NCBI RefSeq assembly: GCF_018138715.1
Contig: NZ_JAGSHX010000003.1
Span: 1 to 64,000, forward strand
Origin: Streptomyces asiaticus
Lineage (GTDB): Bacteria > Actinomycetota > Actinomycetes > Streptomycetales > Streptomycetaceae
DNA: 64,000 nucleotides
Direction of reading: 5' to 3'
Shown here: positions 33,982 to 43,276 of the stretch, in pieces
How the letters are laid out: every line of letters starts with the position of its first letter
Position numbering within the stretch: the first letter of the stretch is position 1
Notes under the pieces: generated by a model
The model's input: only the letters and a program-made list of their open reading frames with translations
Databases searched by the model: none
What the model was told of the DNA's origin: nothing
Position numbers and translations under genes: made by a program

Positions 33982-35208
33982 ATGGCCAGGCAACGACTGC
34001 GTCACGTCTCGGTCGTCGGCGCCTCAGCGGCCGGCCTGAGCGCCGCTCGCGCGCTGCGCAGGCGCGGCTTCGAAGGGCCGATCACGGTCTTCGGTGCCGA
34101 GCCGGAGGCGGCCTACCAACGACCCGCCCTGTCCAAAAGCTTCCTGACCTCTGCCGCCCTCCAGCCGGACGACATCCGCCTGGCCGCGACAGCCGAGGAT
34201 GTTCGCGTCGAGCTCGGGGTGCGGGCGACCGGCCTCGATCTCGCTTCGCGGCGGCTGCGTCTGAGCGACGGCGGTCGCGACCGCACCCATGCGGTGGACG
34301 GTCTGGTCATCGCCACGGGAGCGATCCCCCGAACACTGCCGATGCGCACGCCGCCCGGGGTCCACGTCCTGCGAACGGTCGCCGATGCCATCGCCCTTCG
34401 CGCGGATCTGGCCCACAAGCCGCGCGTGGTGATCGTGGGGGCCGGTTTCGTGGGCAGCGAGGTCGCCTCCTCCTGCCGGACCCTGGGGTTGGACGTCACG
34501 CTGATCGAGGCCTCCGCCGCGCCGATGGAACCGGTTCTCGGTCCGGAGGTGGGCACGGCCCTGGTCGGCCTGCACCGCGATCACGGCACTCTGCTGCGCC
34601 TGCGTACCCAGGTGGCCGGGTTCACCGGGCGCGACCGGGTCACCGGCGTGCGCCTGGCCGACGGTGAGGTGGTGCCGGCAGATGTCGTGGTGGTCGGTGT
34701 CGGTGCCCGGCCGGCCACCGACTGGCTGCTCGGCAGCGGGCTGGCGCTGCGGGACGGCGTGCTGTGCGGGCCAGACCTGGCCGTAGCCGACCGGATCGTG
34801 GCCGCCGGGGACGTGGCGCGCTGGCCGCATCACCATGACGGCGCCCGGGTCCGCCTGGAGCACTGGGACAACGCCATGCGCCAGGGGGACACCTCCGCCG
34901 CCACGCTACTCGCCGAGAACGGCACGCCACCGGCCTTCACCCAGACCACCATGTTCTGGTCCGACCAGTACGACTGCAAGCTCCAGCTGGTCGGTCACCC
35001 GCGCCCCGGCGACCTGGTGAGCGTGACCGAGGGCGATCTGACCCGACGGCGATGCGTCGTGGTCTACAGCCGGGCGGGCCGGATGACCGCCGCACTGCTG
35101 GTCAACAGTCCGCACCGGCTGCGGGCCTACCGGGAAGCCGTCACGGCCGCCACCCCCGTGGCCGGCCCTCGCCCGTCACCGGACCCCGCTCTGCCCAACG
35201 CGTTCTGA
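33982..35208 (+). CDS. NAD(P)H-dependent ferredoxin reductase (FAD)
   Basis: The 408-residue flavoprotein has an FAD-binding start (VSVVGASAAGLSAARALRRR), a second GxGxxG for NAD(P)H (RVVIVGAGFVGSEVASSC) and the C-terminal FAD block RIVAAGDVARWPHH. This is the pattern of class I ferredoxin or rubredoxin reductases. With the ferredoxin just upstream it forms an electron supply for a monooxygenase, but no oxygenase gene is adjacent; the nearest P450 is at 44971. Confidence 0.88.
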   Translation: MARQRLRHVSVVGASAAGLSAARALRRRGFEGPITVFGAEPEAAYQRPALSKSFLTSAALQPDDIRLAATAEDVRVELGVRATGLDLASRRLRLSDGGRDRTHAVDGLVIATGAIPRTLPMRTPPGVHVLRTVADAIALRADLAHKPRVVIVGAGFVGSEVASSCRTLGLDVTLIEASAAPMEPVLGPEVGTALVGLHRDHGTLLRLRTQVAGFTGRDRVTGVRLADGEVVPADVVVVGVGARPATDWLLGSGLALRDGVLCGPDLAVADRIVAAGDVARWPHHHDGARVRLEHWDNAMRQGDTSAATLLAENGTPPAFTQTTMFWSDQYDCKLQLVGHPRPGDLVSVTEGDLTRRRCVVVYSRAGRMTAALLVNSPHRLRAYREAVTAATPVAGPRPSPDPALPNAF

Positions 35209-35251
35209 CGACCCCCTCCCACTACCCCTCCGAATCGAGGAGTGACACCTC

Positions 35252-35794
35252 ATGCCCGGCATAACCCACCGATCCACCAAGCCGCCCCTGTTGAACACGC
35301 GCTTCCTGTCGCACGGCACCCTCGAATGCCGTGACATCGCGGCTACCCGCCGCTTCTACGAGGAGGTGCTCGGCCTCGACGTCGCACAGCAGGCGCCCAT
35401 GGCACTGTTCGCGCGCCTGGGCAGCGACCACTGCTACGCCGTGGTCGAGACCCCGGGCAGCGACCAGGAGATGCCCTTGATGAACCACAACGGCATCGAC
35501 CTGGCCAGCGAGGAAGAAGTGCGCCAGGCGCACGCGGCACTCCTGAAGGTCAAGGCGGAGTACGGGATCAAGAAACTCACCAAGCCGGTCAACCAGCACG
35601 GCACGTTCTCGTTCTACCTGCAGGACCTGGACGGCAACTGGTGGGAGATCTGCCATCTGCCGCCCGGCGGCTACGCCTTCCGCTACCAGTACCCCGAGGT
35701 GGACCTGACCGGCCAGGACGATCTCTCCCAGGACGAGATCCGGTCCATCTACCAGCGACCGCTCGATCACCTGCCGCCCGAAGCCGCCGTCTGA
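35252..35794 (+). CDS. VOC-family protein (glyoxalase/extradiol dioxygenase fold)
   Basis: The 180-residue protein has one VOC module: FLSHGTLECRDIAATRRFYE with a metal-binding His near the start, and GNWWEICHLPPGG with the metal-binding Glu near residue 141. The fold serves extradiol dioxygenases, glyoxalases and isomerases, and the sequence alone does not choose. GAGGAGTGACACC precedes ATG 35252. It ends the FAH-ferredoxin-reductase series. Confidence 0.82.
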   Translation: MPGITHRSTKPPLLNTRFLSHGTLECRDIAATRRFYEEVLGLDVAQQAPMALFARLGSDHCYAVVETPGSDQEMPLMNHNGIDLASEEEVRQAHAALLKVKAEYGIKKLTKPVNQHGTFSFYLQDLDGNWWEICHLPPGGYAFRYQYPEVDLTGQDDLSQDEIRSIYQRPLDHLPPEAAV

Positions 35795-35928
35795 CCGGAC
35801 GCCGAGGAGCGGCCGCCCGACCGACCACTCCTCGGAGATCGCGGGATGGTGGAACATGGTGGGTGAGGCACCACCATGAACTCACCCGCCAGCGATGAGA
35901 GTTACTCGCTCCGCTCAGTGCGTTGACA

Positions 35929-36084
35929 GACCACCCACCCCGCCGCAGCCGCCTCCAGGCAGACGAACGACGCCAGGCGTTCAGCGAATGGCCGCACACC
36001 TACAATCACCACCGCCGCCACACGGCACTGAACAGCCAACCACCCGCCAACCGCGTCCCCAACCTCAAAGGGCAATACACCTGA
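35929..36084 (+). pseudogene. C-terminal remnant of IS481-type transposase
   Basis: The frame reads RRQAFSEWPHTYNHHRRHTA, then QPPANRVPNLKGQYT and TGA at 36082. That is the standard terminus of IS481 transposases. Everything upstream of this end is missing. Confidence 0.75.
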
Positions 36085-36186
36085 GAGGGCGGTATGTAAG
36101 TGCATAGCTGATTTGCCGTCACCTGCATGTGTGGCAGCACGGTATCCCGGCCGGTCGGCGGGCTCGGGTGTGCCGTGCTGGACACC

Positions 36187-36475
36187 GTGAGCGAGCGCAA
36201 GCCCTACAAGACCGACCTGTCGGACGAGCAGTGGGCGCTTGTCGAGCCGATGATCGCCGCATGGAAGGCCGCACACCGCTCGGTCAGCGTTCACCAGGGC
36301 CGGTACGAGATGCGGGAGATCGTCAACGCGCTCCTCTACCAGGGCCGTACCGGCTGCCAGTGGGACCTGCTTCCGCACGACCTGCCGCCGCGCGGTGCGG
36401 TGATGTACTACTTCACCAAGTGGCGCGATGACGGCACCGACCAGAACATCCACGACCTGCTGCGCTGCCACCCAG
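36187..36475 (+). pseudogene. N-terminal remnant of IS5-type transposase
   Basis: GTG 36187 begins a frame reading ERKPYKTDLSDEQWALVEPM, then RTGCQWDLLPHDLPP and DDGTDQNIHDLLR, the head of IS5-type transposases. It stops matching at about 36475, so the catalytic domain is lost. The break lies 40 bp from the end of the TetR gene on the other strand. Confidence 0.75.
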
Positions 36476-36515
36476 CACAGTCATGCCCTGCCCGAGTACC
36501 TATGCTCACGCAACG

Positions 36516-37175
36516 TCACCAACTATGGGGCTCTGCGCACCTGCCAGATGTTGAACGCCTGCGGGATGTGTACGCGGCGACGGCCTGCATTGCGATGTCC
36601 ACCGAGGCGTGCAAATCCTCGCGGTCGGCGCTGGCCGCGGCGTGGACGGCCAGGCCCTGGCTGAGGGTCGCGGCGAAGCGGGCCAGGGCCGCGATGTCGG
36701 TGCCGGGCGCGAGGTCGTCCTCCTCTGCCGCCCGGGCCAGGCGCTTCGCGAGCGCGCCCTCTATGGCCGCCCGGTAGTCGGTCAGAATCTCGGAGATGTC
36801 GCTGTTCGCCGGTGAGTTGGACAGGCCGCCCTGGATGGAGAGGCAACCGGGCGGGTGGCCGCCGCTGGTGGAGGCGTCGACGGCGACGCGCAAGTAGCTC
36901 TCGATGACGGCGTACGCGGTGGGCTGCTCCAGAGTGGCCAGTGCGCGCGCCGCGTAGGTCTCCCCGTAGCGGGCGACGGCGCGCCGGAACAGTTCTTCCT
37001 TGCTGCCGAAGACGGCGTAGAGACTCGGCTTGTTGATGCCCATGGCGCCGGTGAGCTCGCTCAGAGAGGCGCCCTCATAGCCGTGCGCCCAGAAGACATG
37101 GATCGCCCGGTCTAGGGCGTCGCCCTCGTCGAAGCTCCGCGGCCGTCCCCTGCCGCGCCGCTCGTCAACACTCAT
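36516..37175 (-). CDS. TetR-family transcriptional regulator
   Basis: The 219-residue protein has the TetR DNA-binding head (VFWAHGYEGASLSELTGAMG, then INKPSLYAVFGSKEELFRRA) at about 24-70 and a ligand-binding domain after it. ATG 37175 (GGTGGAG upstream) is preferred over GTG 37184. The last residues (SRRRSTSGRCAEPHSW) look foreign and may come from the nearby IS junction. Three TACCG-NN-CGGTA sites lie upstream, between it and the divergent SnoaL-like gene, which it probably represses. Confidence 0.85.
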   Translation of the reverse strand: MSVDERRGRGRPRSFDEGDALDRAIHVFWAHGYEGASLSELTGAMGINKPSLYAVFGSKEELFRRAVARYGETYAARALATLEQPTAYAVIESYLRVAVDASTSGGHPPGCLSIQGGLSNSPANSDISEILTDYRAAIEGALAKRLARAAEEDDLAPGTDIAALARFAATLSQGLAVHAAASADREDLHASVDIAMQAVAAYTSRRRSTSGRCAEPHSW

Positions 37176-37186
37176 GAACTCCACCT

Positions 37187-37257
37187 TACCGCCCGGTACG
37201 ACAATTCTTTACCGATCGGTATGCGGTCTGCTAGCGTGACGACGCAACCGAGCGGTA
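37187..37257. promoter_or_regulatory. three TetR-type operator half-palindromes
   Basis: TACCGCCCGGTA (37187), TACCGATCGGTA (37210, a perfect 12-bp palindrome) and AACCGAGCGGTA (37246) share the core ACCG-NN-CGGT. The first starts 12 bp before the tetR ATG and the last about 150 bp before the divergent gene. Confidence 0.75.
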
Positions 37258-37408
37258 CAAAATTTGAACCCCTCATGGGGCAGCTCGACGGCGGGATCGG
37301 GGCCGGAACCGTTCATCACGACACGCTGCCCCTCGCTCCTGGTGACGCCAGGACCCGCCCAGACCCTTTATCGCCATCCGTCCGATCCGAACGAATAAGG
37401 AGCGCACC

Positions 37409-37861
37409 ATGTCCAACGCCGACGTCGTACGTGCTTACTACGCCGCCCTCGCCACCGGTGACTTCGAGGCCGCACGCACCCTCACCGACCCGGAGATCGA
37501 CTTCAACATCGCTCCCGGTTTTCCGGCCGGAGGCCGCTACCACGGACATGTCGACCTCTTCGAAGGTTTTTACCCGGCCTCATTCGAGGCGTGGTCCCAC
37601 ATCGAGGTCGAGGTCGACGAGTTCCTTGAGTTCGGCGATACCGTGATCTCGCTCGGTCGTTACGTCGGTACCACTCGTGCCAGCAACACCGAGTTCTCGT
37701 CGCCCTTTGCCCACGTCAACCGGGTCCGTGACGGCCGACTGGCAGCGGTGCATCAGTACGTCGACACCCTTGTGCTCGACCGGGCCATCGAGGGCAGGCC
37801 CCTGGCCCTCGACGAGAACCGACGCTGGGTGACCCGTGTGACCGAGCCGTCGGCGTCGTGA
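37409..37861 (+). CDS. nuclear transport factor 2 / SnoaL-like protein
   Basis: The 150-residue protein has the NTF2-like pattern: VVRAYYAALATGDFEAARTL at the start and FAHVNRVRDGRLAAVHQYVD near residue 110. The fold makes small cone-shaped enzymes or binding proteins, often polyketide or steroid isomerases. AAGGAGCG precedes ATG 37409. It is divergent from the TetR regulator and probably its target. Confidence 0.85.
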   Translation: MSNADVVRAYYAALATGDFEAARTLTDPEIDFNIAPGFPAGGRYHGHVDLFEGFYPASFEAWSHIEVEVDEFLEFGDTVISLGRYVGTTRASNTEFSSPFAHVNRVRDGRLAAVHQYVDTLVLDRAIEGRPLALDENRRWVTRVTEPSAS

Positions 37862-37939
37862 GCGAGCCGGGGCGGGGTGCTCGCGCGCCGTCGAACGCCG
37901 CGCCCCGGAACTCCCTCCGTCGGGACTGTAAACCGACCG

Positions 37940-38696
37940 GCCCTGTCTCACATTCAGGGCGGAGTTGGCCATCAACCGCCGGGCCACGGAGCTGCTTGGC
38001 GAGGCGACCTCTCCAAAAGGCGGTTCGAAGCCATCCGGGTGATGGCCGGCGAGGGACATTCGGTGGAGCGGGCCTGTCGGGTGCTGCACGTGGCGGAGTC
38101 GGGCTATTACGCTTGGAGAGAGCGAGCGCCCTCGGCCCGCACGGTGCGGCACGCCTGGCTGACCGAGGCCATCCTCGGCATCCACGCCGCCTCCCGCGGC
38201 ACCTACGGCTTCCGCCGCGTGCACGCCGAACTCGCGCTGGGATCAGGCATTCACGTGCACCATGGCGCCGTACCGATGCTCATGCGACGGGCCGGACTGC
38301 ACGGCCTGCCCGGAAACCGCACCCGCCGACCCCGGCCCGAAACCCCCTCGGTGGCCGACCCGGTCAACCGCAACTTCACCCGTCAGGCCCGGGATCAGTT
38401 GTGGGTCACCGACATCACCGAACACGCCACGCTGGAGGGCGAGGTGTACTGCGCCGTCGTCCTGGACACCTCCCGCCGGGTAGTCGGCTGGTCCATCGAC
38501 GCGTCACCGAACGCGGCCTTGGTCACCAACGCGCTGAGCATGGCCATCAGCAACCGCCGCCCGCAGCCGGGCAGCACCATCATCCATTCCGATCACGGCG
38601 TCCACAGTTCGGCTCCTGGGCCTTCACGGAACGGGCCCGCGCCTCTGGGCTGCTGCCCTCCATGGGCTCGGTCGGGGACTGCGTGGACAAGCACTT
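37940..38696 (+). pseudogene. IS3-family transposase remnant (end of OrfA and most of OrfB)
   Basis: The end of OrfA (INRRATELLGEATSPKG) overlaps an OrfB frame (RRFEAIRVMAGEGHSVERAC) through CCAAAAGG, where a -1 slip joins them, as is usual in IS3 elements. OrfB continues through QLWVTDITEHATLEGE (first Asp) and IIHSDHG (second Asp). Then a frame change follows, and it ends near 38696 at GSVGDC, before the catalytic Glu. The start of OrfA and the end of OrfB are lost. Confidence 0.8.
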
Positions 38697-38728
38697 GTCA
38701 TCACACTGCTCCTCTTCTCCTATCGGGT

Positions 38729-40150
38729 TCACTTTGAGGTCGTTGTTGCTGGTCGGCGGTGGTTGAGGCGTACGCCTTGCTGGACGCGGGGCGGGTTGGG
38801 TCCCGGGTGGGGGTAGAGACAGGCGTTCTTGTCGTTGTACTTCTCGCCCTCGAGCAGTCCGGCTCGGTGCCATTTCCAGACGGTGGGGACGCTGACGCCG
38901 AGGAGTTCGGCCAGTTCGTGGGCGGTCAGCAGGCCACGGTCCCGCAGCCGGTCGAAACGGCTGGTGAGCTGGTAGTCCTGGCGGATGTCGCGGACCAGGA
39001 GGCGATGGAAGGGCAGCCCCTTGCCGCTGGTCAGGCCGCGCTGGTTGAGGATGTCGGCGATCTCCGCGTCGGTGTGGTCCTCGAGGAGGGTGTCGATGGC
39101 GGCGACGATGGGCTTCGGGGTCTGCCACAGTTTCCCGCCGCCCAGCGGGAGAGGCAGGTCGAGGGTGTGGTGCCGGCCGCCGGACAACCGGACCTGGGCG
39201 GTGATCCGTTCGGCCTTGGTGAGGGTGACGTCCGTGATCAGCAGGCGGGCGATGCGTTTGCGTTCCCGCATCGGGGTGCCCGGATCGTGCCAGAGGCGGT
39301 GCACGTCGCCGGCGAGGTGGGCAAGTTTCTCCCGCAGGGCCTCGTTGACGGGTTCGGCCTCGGTGCGGGCGCGTTCGATGTCTTTGCAGGCTGCGGCGAC
39401 CTCGCGCAGGGCCGTGTTCCAGTCCGCTTCCAGGCTGTCGGCGACCAGACGGTTGTCCGGATCGACCGCGAGATTGCGGCGTTTGGCCAAGTCGGCGCGG
39501 TGCTGGGCGCGTTGGAGATGGGTGGAACGCAGCCGGTCGGCCTCGGCGGCCTGGGCGGCGAGGCGGTCGGTGACTTTCAGGGCGGCTTCGACGGCGAGCG
39601 GGGTCAGTTCTTTCAGGAGCAGGGTGGCGATGGCCTGTTCGATGCCGGGGCCGGGGATGCGCTGGCAGACTGTGCCGCCGTTTTGGATGGCGTGGGTCAT
39701 GCACCGGTAGTCGGAGACCTCGCGGCCTTGCCGCAGGTGATAGGCGATGGTCATGCGCCTCCCGCAGCGTCCCCAGATCACCAGGCCCTGCAGCAGCGCG
39801 GGCCCCTCGCGCGGTGCGGTCGCGGTCCGCTCCAGGCCGCGGGAGGCGGCCTGCGCGGCGAGCGCGGTCTGGTTCGACTCCCACCGGGCGAAGGTCACAT
39901 AGCCCTCGTGGTGATCTTGGATGAGGGTGTCCCACTGCTCGCGGGGCAGCAGCCGGATGTGGGTCCTGCCGTCGGCACTGCGCTCGACTTTGCGCCGTCC
40001 GTAACAGAACGCCCCTGCATAGAGCGGGTTGTGGAGGACGTTGAGGACCTGCCAGTGCTTGAGCGGGCCCCAGACCAGTTCGCCCTTGCGGGGACCGGTG
40101 CGGATACGGGAGGGGAAAGTGAGATGGGTGCGGCTCTTCTGTAGGGAGCT
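38729..40150 (-). pseudogene. large serine recombinase, N-terminal catalytic domain missing
   Basis: The frame is open from about 40150 leftward: KHWQVLNVLHNPLYAGAFCY, then a zinc-ribbon region (VIWGRCGRRM, YRCMTHAIQN, VCQRIPG) and a long coiled segment (about 39300-39560), ending with an Arg-rich tail and a helix-turn-helix (LTAHELAELLGVSVPTVWKW). These are the recombinase and zinc-ribbon domains of large serine integrases. The resolvase domain with the catalytic Ser is absent, and upstream sequence is unrelated. Confidence 0.8.
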
Positions 40151-40230
40151 TTGACCTGTGTGGTTGCTGACCGGGGGTTGGTTGCTCGATCGTCGTGGTC
40201 TCGGGTGGCCGGGTTCCGGGGGTGGCGGCG

Positions 40231-40380
40231 ATGGTGTCGTGGCTGGAGGAGATCGAGCGGCGGGAGGCTGCCGCGCGGGAGAAGATCGGGGAACTGCGCG
40301 CTCAGCTTGAGGAGTTGACCGGACGCCTCGCCGAGCAGGAGGCGGTGCTGTCCCGTTTGGAGATCACCCGGGAGACTATC
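40231..40380 (+). pseudogene. 5' fragment of a small coiled-coil protein gene, cut by IS701
   Basis: ATG 40231 starts MVSWLEEIERREAAAREKIG, a charged coiled coil that continues to VLSRLEITRETI. At 40380 the IS701 end begins and the frame turns to unrelated sequence. The missing 3' part is not seen after the IS pair, which instead leads into other IS sequence. Confidence 0.6.
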
Positions 40381-41794
40381 GGTGGTTTGTTAAGGCGGGA
40401 GTGGGAGGTGGTGGCTGAGTGGTCGGCCGGTGCTGACTGCGTTGATCAGGTTTTGTAACTCTGCTGGTGGGGGCGTGCTGGACCAGGCTTTCCACCAGCG
40501 TTGCAGCATGATGGTGGGGGTCAGCCAGCTGCGGACGGCACGTAGGGCCTGGGGCCAGCGTGCCGGGTGGTGCGATCGGGTGCCCCCTCTCTGGCCGGGC
40601 CAGCCGGTTGGCGGGAGTCGGTGGCAGTCCGGCTTCCCAGCAGAAGGAGAACGCGCAGTTGACCAGGGTCTGGTGGCGGCGGATGGCGCGGTCGGTGCGG
40701 ACCTGGAAGTCGGCCCAGCCCAGTTCGTCCTTGACCTGTTTGTAGCTCTGCTCGATCCAGTTGCGGATGCCGTAGATCCGCACGATCTCGGCGAGGTCGG
40801 CGGCCGGGTGGGGGCTGTCGGCCTGGCGTGTCGAGTTGGGGCGGGGCAGGTTGGTGGCCAGGTACCAGGTGGATTTCTCCGGCAGGGTGTCCGGGTGGGT
40901 AGTGGCCACCACCAGCCGGGTGGTGCCGTCCGGTCCCCACCAGCCCAGGGAGGCGTCGGCGGCCCACCAGGTGGTGGTGTGGCCGTCACGGAAGGTGCGG
41001 GTCACCGTCGTCCAGTCGCCCGGCCGGTCGGGGCCGTGCCAGGCCAGTTCCCGGGCGGCGTCGACCGGGGTGTGGGCATCGGGGCCGTAGGCCCAGGTGC
41101 CGCGGCGCCGTTTGAGGGCCATCACGAACGGCAGCCCGGCGGTGGCCAGTTCGCCGCGGAAGCCGTCCTGGTCGCCGTAGGCGCAGTCGGCCGCCACCGC
41201 GCGGAAGTCCACTCCGGCCTCCGTGGCCCGGCGGGCGAGAGCGGCAGCGATCTGCAGTTTCGTGGCGAAGCCCGGATCGCTGCGGCCCTTGGGGAAGTGG
41301 CGGGCGGGGGTGTAGGGCACGGCGTGCAGCGGGTAGTACAGTCGCTCGTCCGCCCACAATGTGGTGACGGTGACGACACCGTTGTCGGTCTTGCCGTATC
41401 GGCCCAGCCACTGCCGGCCCACGTTCGCGGTCGCGGTCCCGTCCTTCCGGTCGCCGGAGTCGTCGATGACCAGCACTCCACCGGCATGCGGAGCGGTGCG
41501 CGGATCATCCAGTAACCGCTCAAGACGACGGGCGTTGATCCGCTCGTGCTCCCAGGGGGATTCGGAGAGGAAGAACTGCAGCCGCTGCACTGCGGGGTGC
41601 TGGGCTCCCGCTACCGGCTCGGCCCCGGCCAGGCATGTCAGCGTTTTGTTCCGTTCGCGCGGCGCCAGCAACCCCGTGAGGTACTGACGAAAACCCCGAC
41701 GCTGAGCCAGGGAGTCAAACAGATCATCGAAGCCGACGGCGTACTGCTCCAGCGGTCCCGGAGCCGGCGGACACGGACGACGAGCGGTCATCAC
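40376..41794 (-). CDS. IS701-family transposase
   Basis: The 472-residue protein carries the DDE residues in LVIDDSGDRKDG, RAVAADCAYGDQDGF and WIEQSYKQVKDELGW, spaced as in IS701. The frame is intact from ATG 41794. The stop codon TAG is at 40378-40376, which is outside the element's left repeat (40380) and so is provided by the target DNA. Confidence 0.88.
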   Translation of the reverse strand: MMTARRPCPPAPGPLEQYAVGFDDLFDSLAQRRGFRQYLTGLLAPRERNKTLTCLAGAEPVAGAQHPAVQRLQFFLSESPWEHERINARRLERLLDDPRTAPHAGGVLVIDDSGDRKDGTATANVGRQWLGRYGKTDNGVVTVTTLWADERLYYPLHAVPYTPARHFPKGRSDPGFATKLQIAAALARRATEAGVDFRAVAADCAYGDQDGFRGELATAGLPFVMALKRRRGTWAYGPDAHTPVDAARELAWHGPDRPGDWTTVTRTFRDGHTTTWWAADASLGWWGPDGTTRLVVATTHPDTLPEKSTWYLATNLPRPNSTRQADSPHPAADLAEIVRIYGIRNWIEQSYKQVKDELGWADFQVRTDRAIRRHQTLVNCAFSFCWEAGLPPTPANRLARPERGHPIAPPGTLAPGPTCRPQLADPHHHAATLVESLVQHAPTSRVTKPDQRSQHRPTTQPPPPTPALTNHR

Positions 41795-41848
41795 ACACCC
41801 CTCCTCGTCCTTCTACTGCGGTCCCGACCCGATGTCAACAAACCACCG
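40380..41848. mobile_element. IS701-family insertion sequence
   Basis: The ends are CGGTGGTTTGTT at 40380-40391 and its inverse AACAAACCACCG at 41837-41848. The flanks are CTAT on the left and CTAG on the right, close to the CTAG-like target duplication typical of IS701. The right duplication has been split by the IS630 copy. Confidence 0.75.
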
Positions 41849-41942
41849 CTAGTAGCGCGTCGCTGCTTAATTGTGGTGTGTCTGGTGGGAGGCTGGCGTC
41901 TGGTGGGTTCCGCCTTCTCTTTTGCCGGACAGGACTGTTGTC

Positions 41943-43084
41943 ATGGGTTCACAGAAGAAGCGACCGGTCAGGTTGACACCGCAGGATCGCGAGGAGCTGG
42001 TCCGGGTGACCACGACGGGCGTTCGTGGGGCCTCGATGATCATGCGGGCCCGGGTGCTGCTCGCGCTGGACACCTCGGTGGGTGAGGTGGATTCCAAGGA
42101 GGTAATCGCGGCCCGGCTCGGCGTTTCCGGTGAGACGTTACGGCTGGTCGCCAAGCGTTTCGCCGAGACCGGTGGCGATGTGCACGCCACGATCGCGCGG
42201 AAGAAGCGCGACCTGCCACCGGTGCCCTCGCCGGTGACCGGCGAGGTCGAAGCCAGGCTGATCGCGATGGCGTGCTCACAGCCACCCCAGGGCCATACCC
42301 GGTGGTCGCTGCGGCTGCTGGAGAAGCACGTCGCGCTGGCCGAGGACATCCCCGATCTGGACCACTCCACCATCGGGCGGGTCTTAAAAAAACGGAACTG
42401 CGCCCTCACCTGAGAAAGTGCTGGACCATCCCGCCACGAGCGAACGCGGAGTTCGCGGCCCGGATGGAAGACGTGCTGGCCGTCTATGCCCGGCCCTACG
42501 ACCCGGCACGTCCGGTGGTGTGCATGGACGAGAAGCCCTACCAGCTCCTCGATCATGTCCGCGACCCGCTCCCGGCACACCCCGGTCACGACGCCCGCCA
42601 GGACAGCGAGTACATCCGCTGCGGCACGTGCTCCATCTTCGTGTGGACCGAACCCCTGCGCGGGTGGCGCCGTGTTCAGGCACTGTCCCAGCGGACCCGG
42701 ACCGACTGGGCCGGCCAGGTCAAGCAGTTACTGAGCGTGGACTACCCCGACACCGAGACCGTGGTGCTGGTGATGGACAACCTCAACACCCACAGCATCG
42801 CCTCGCTGTACGAGGCATTCGAACCACAAGAGGCATTCGCCCTGGCCCAACGCCTCGAGATCCACCACACGCCCAGGCACGGGTCATGGCTCAACATCGC
42901 CGAGATCGAACTCTCCGCGCTGACCCGGCAATGCCTCGACCGCCGGATCAGCGACCTCGGCATCCTCAACACCGAACTCTCAGCCTGGCAGAACGCCACC
43001 AACACCGACCAACGTCAAGTGAACTGGCAGTTCACCACCCACGACGCACGCATCAAACTGCGCCACCTCTATCCCAAAAATTAG
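41943..43084 (+). CDS. IS630-family transposase, made by -1 frameshift
   Basis: ATG 41943 starts a 156-codon frame with the helix-turn-helix part ([20 protein letters not shown]) that ends at a TGA about 20 bp after an A7 run. The second frame, entered by a -1 slip, gives [13 protein letters not shown] and the DDE domain: [24 protein letters not shown] and [12 protein letters not shown]. Neither half could work alone. IS630 relatives with such two-frame layout are known, so the frameshift is probably programmed. Confidence 0.8.
42386..42392 (+). promoter_or_regulatory. A7 ribosomal slippery site
   Basis: The zero frame reads GTC-TTA-AAA-AAA-CGG, so A-AAA-AAA is a canonical -1 heptamer. It is the only poly-A run of this length noticed in this very GC-rich window. 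Confidence 0.75.
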
Positions 43085-43276
43085 CTGCGACAATCTACTA
43101 GGCCCAAACAAAGAAAGTGGCGCAAAGTAGCCAGGCCGACTGCCGCCAGATGGCAACTCGCTAGTAGGACTCCGTTAGGTCTGTCTTGATCTTGGTGTTG
43201 TGTGTGAGCCGACCTCGGATTCGTGGAGTCCCTGAAGCCAGGCTTATGATCCTGGGCCGAGGGAGAACCACGAGCA

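Larger units (their letters stand above)
41850..43100. mobile_element. IS630-family insertion sequence
   Basis: TAGTAG at 41850 and CTACTA at 43095-43100 begin imperfect inverted ends (both continue with GTCGC and AATT a few bases in). The element is inserted at the TA of the CTAG that borders IS701: C-TA on the left, TA-G on the right. Removing it rebuilds CTAG. Confidence 0.7.
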
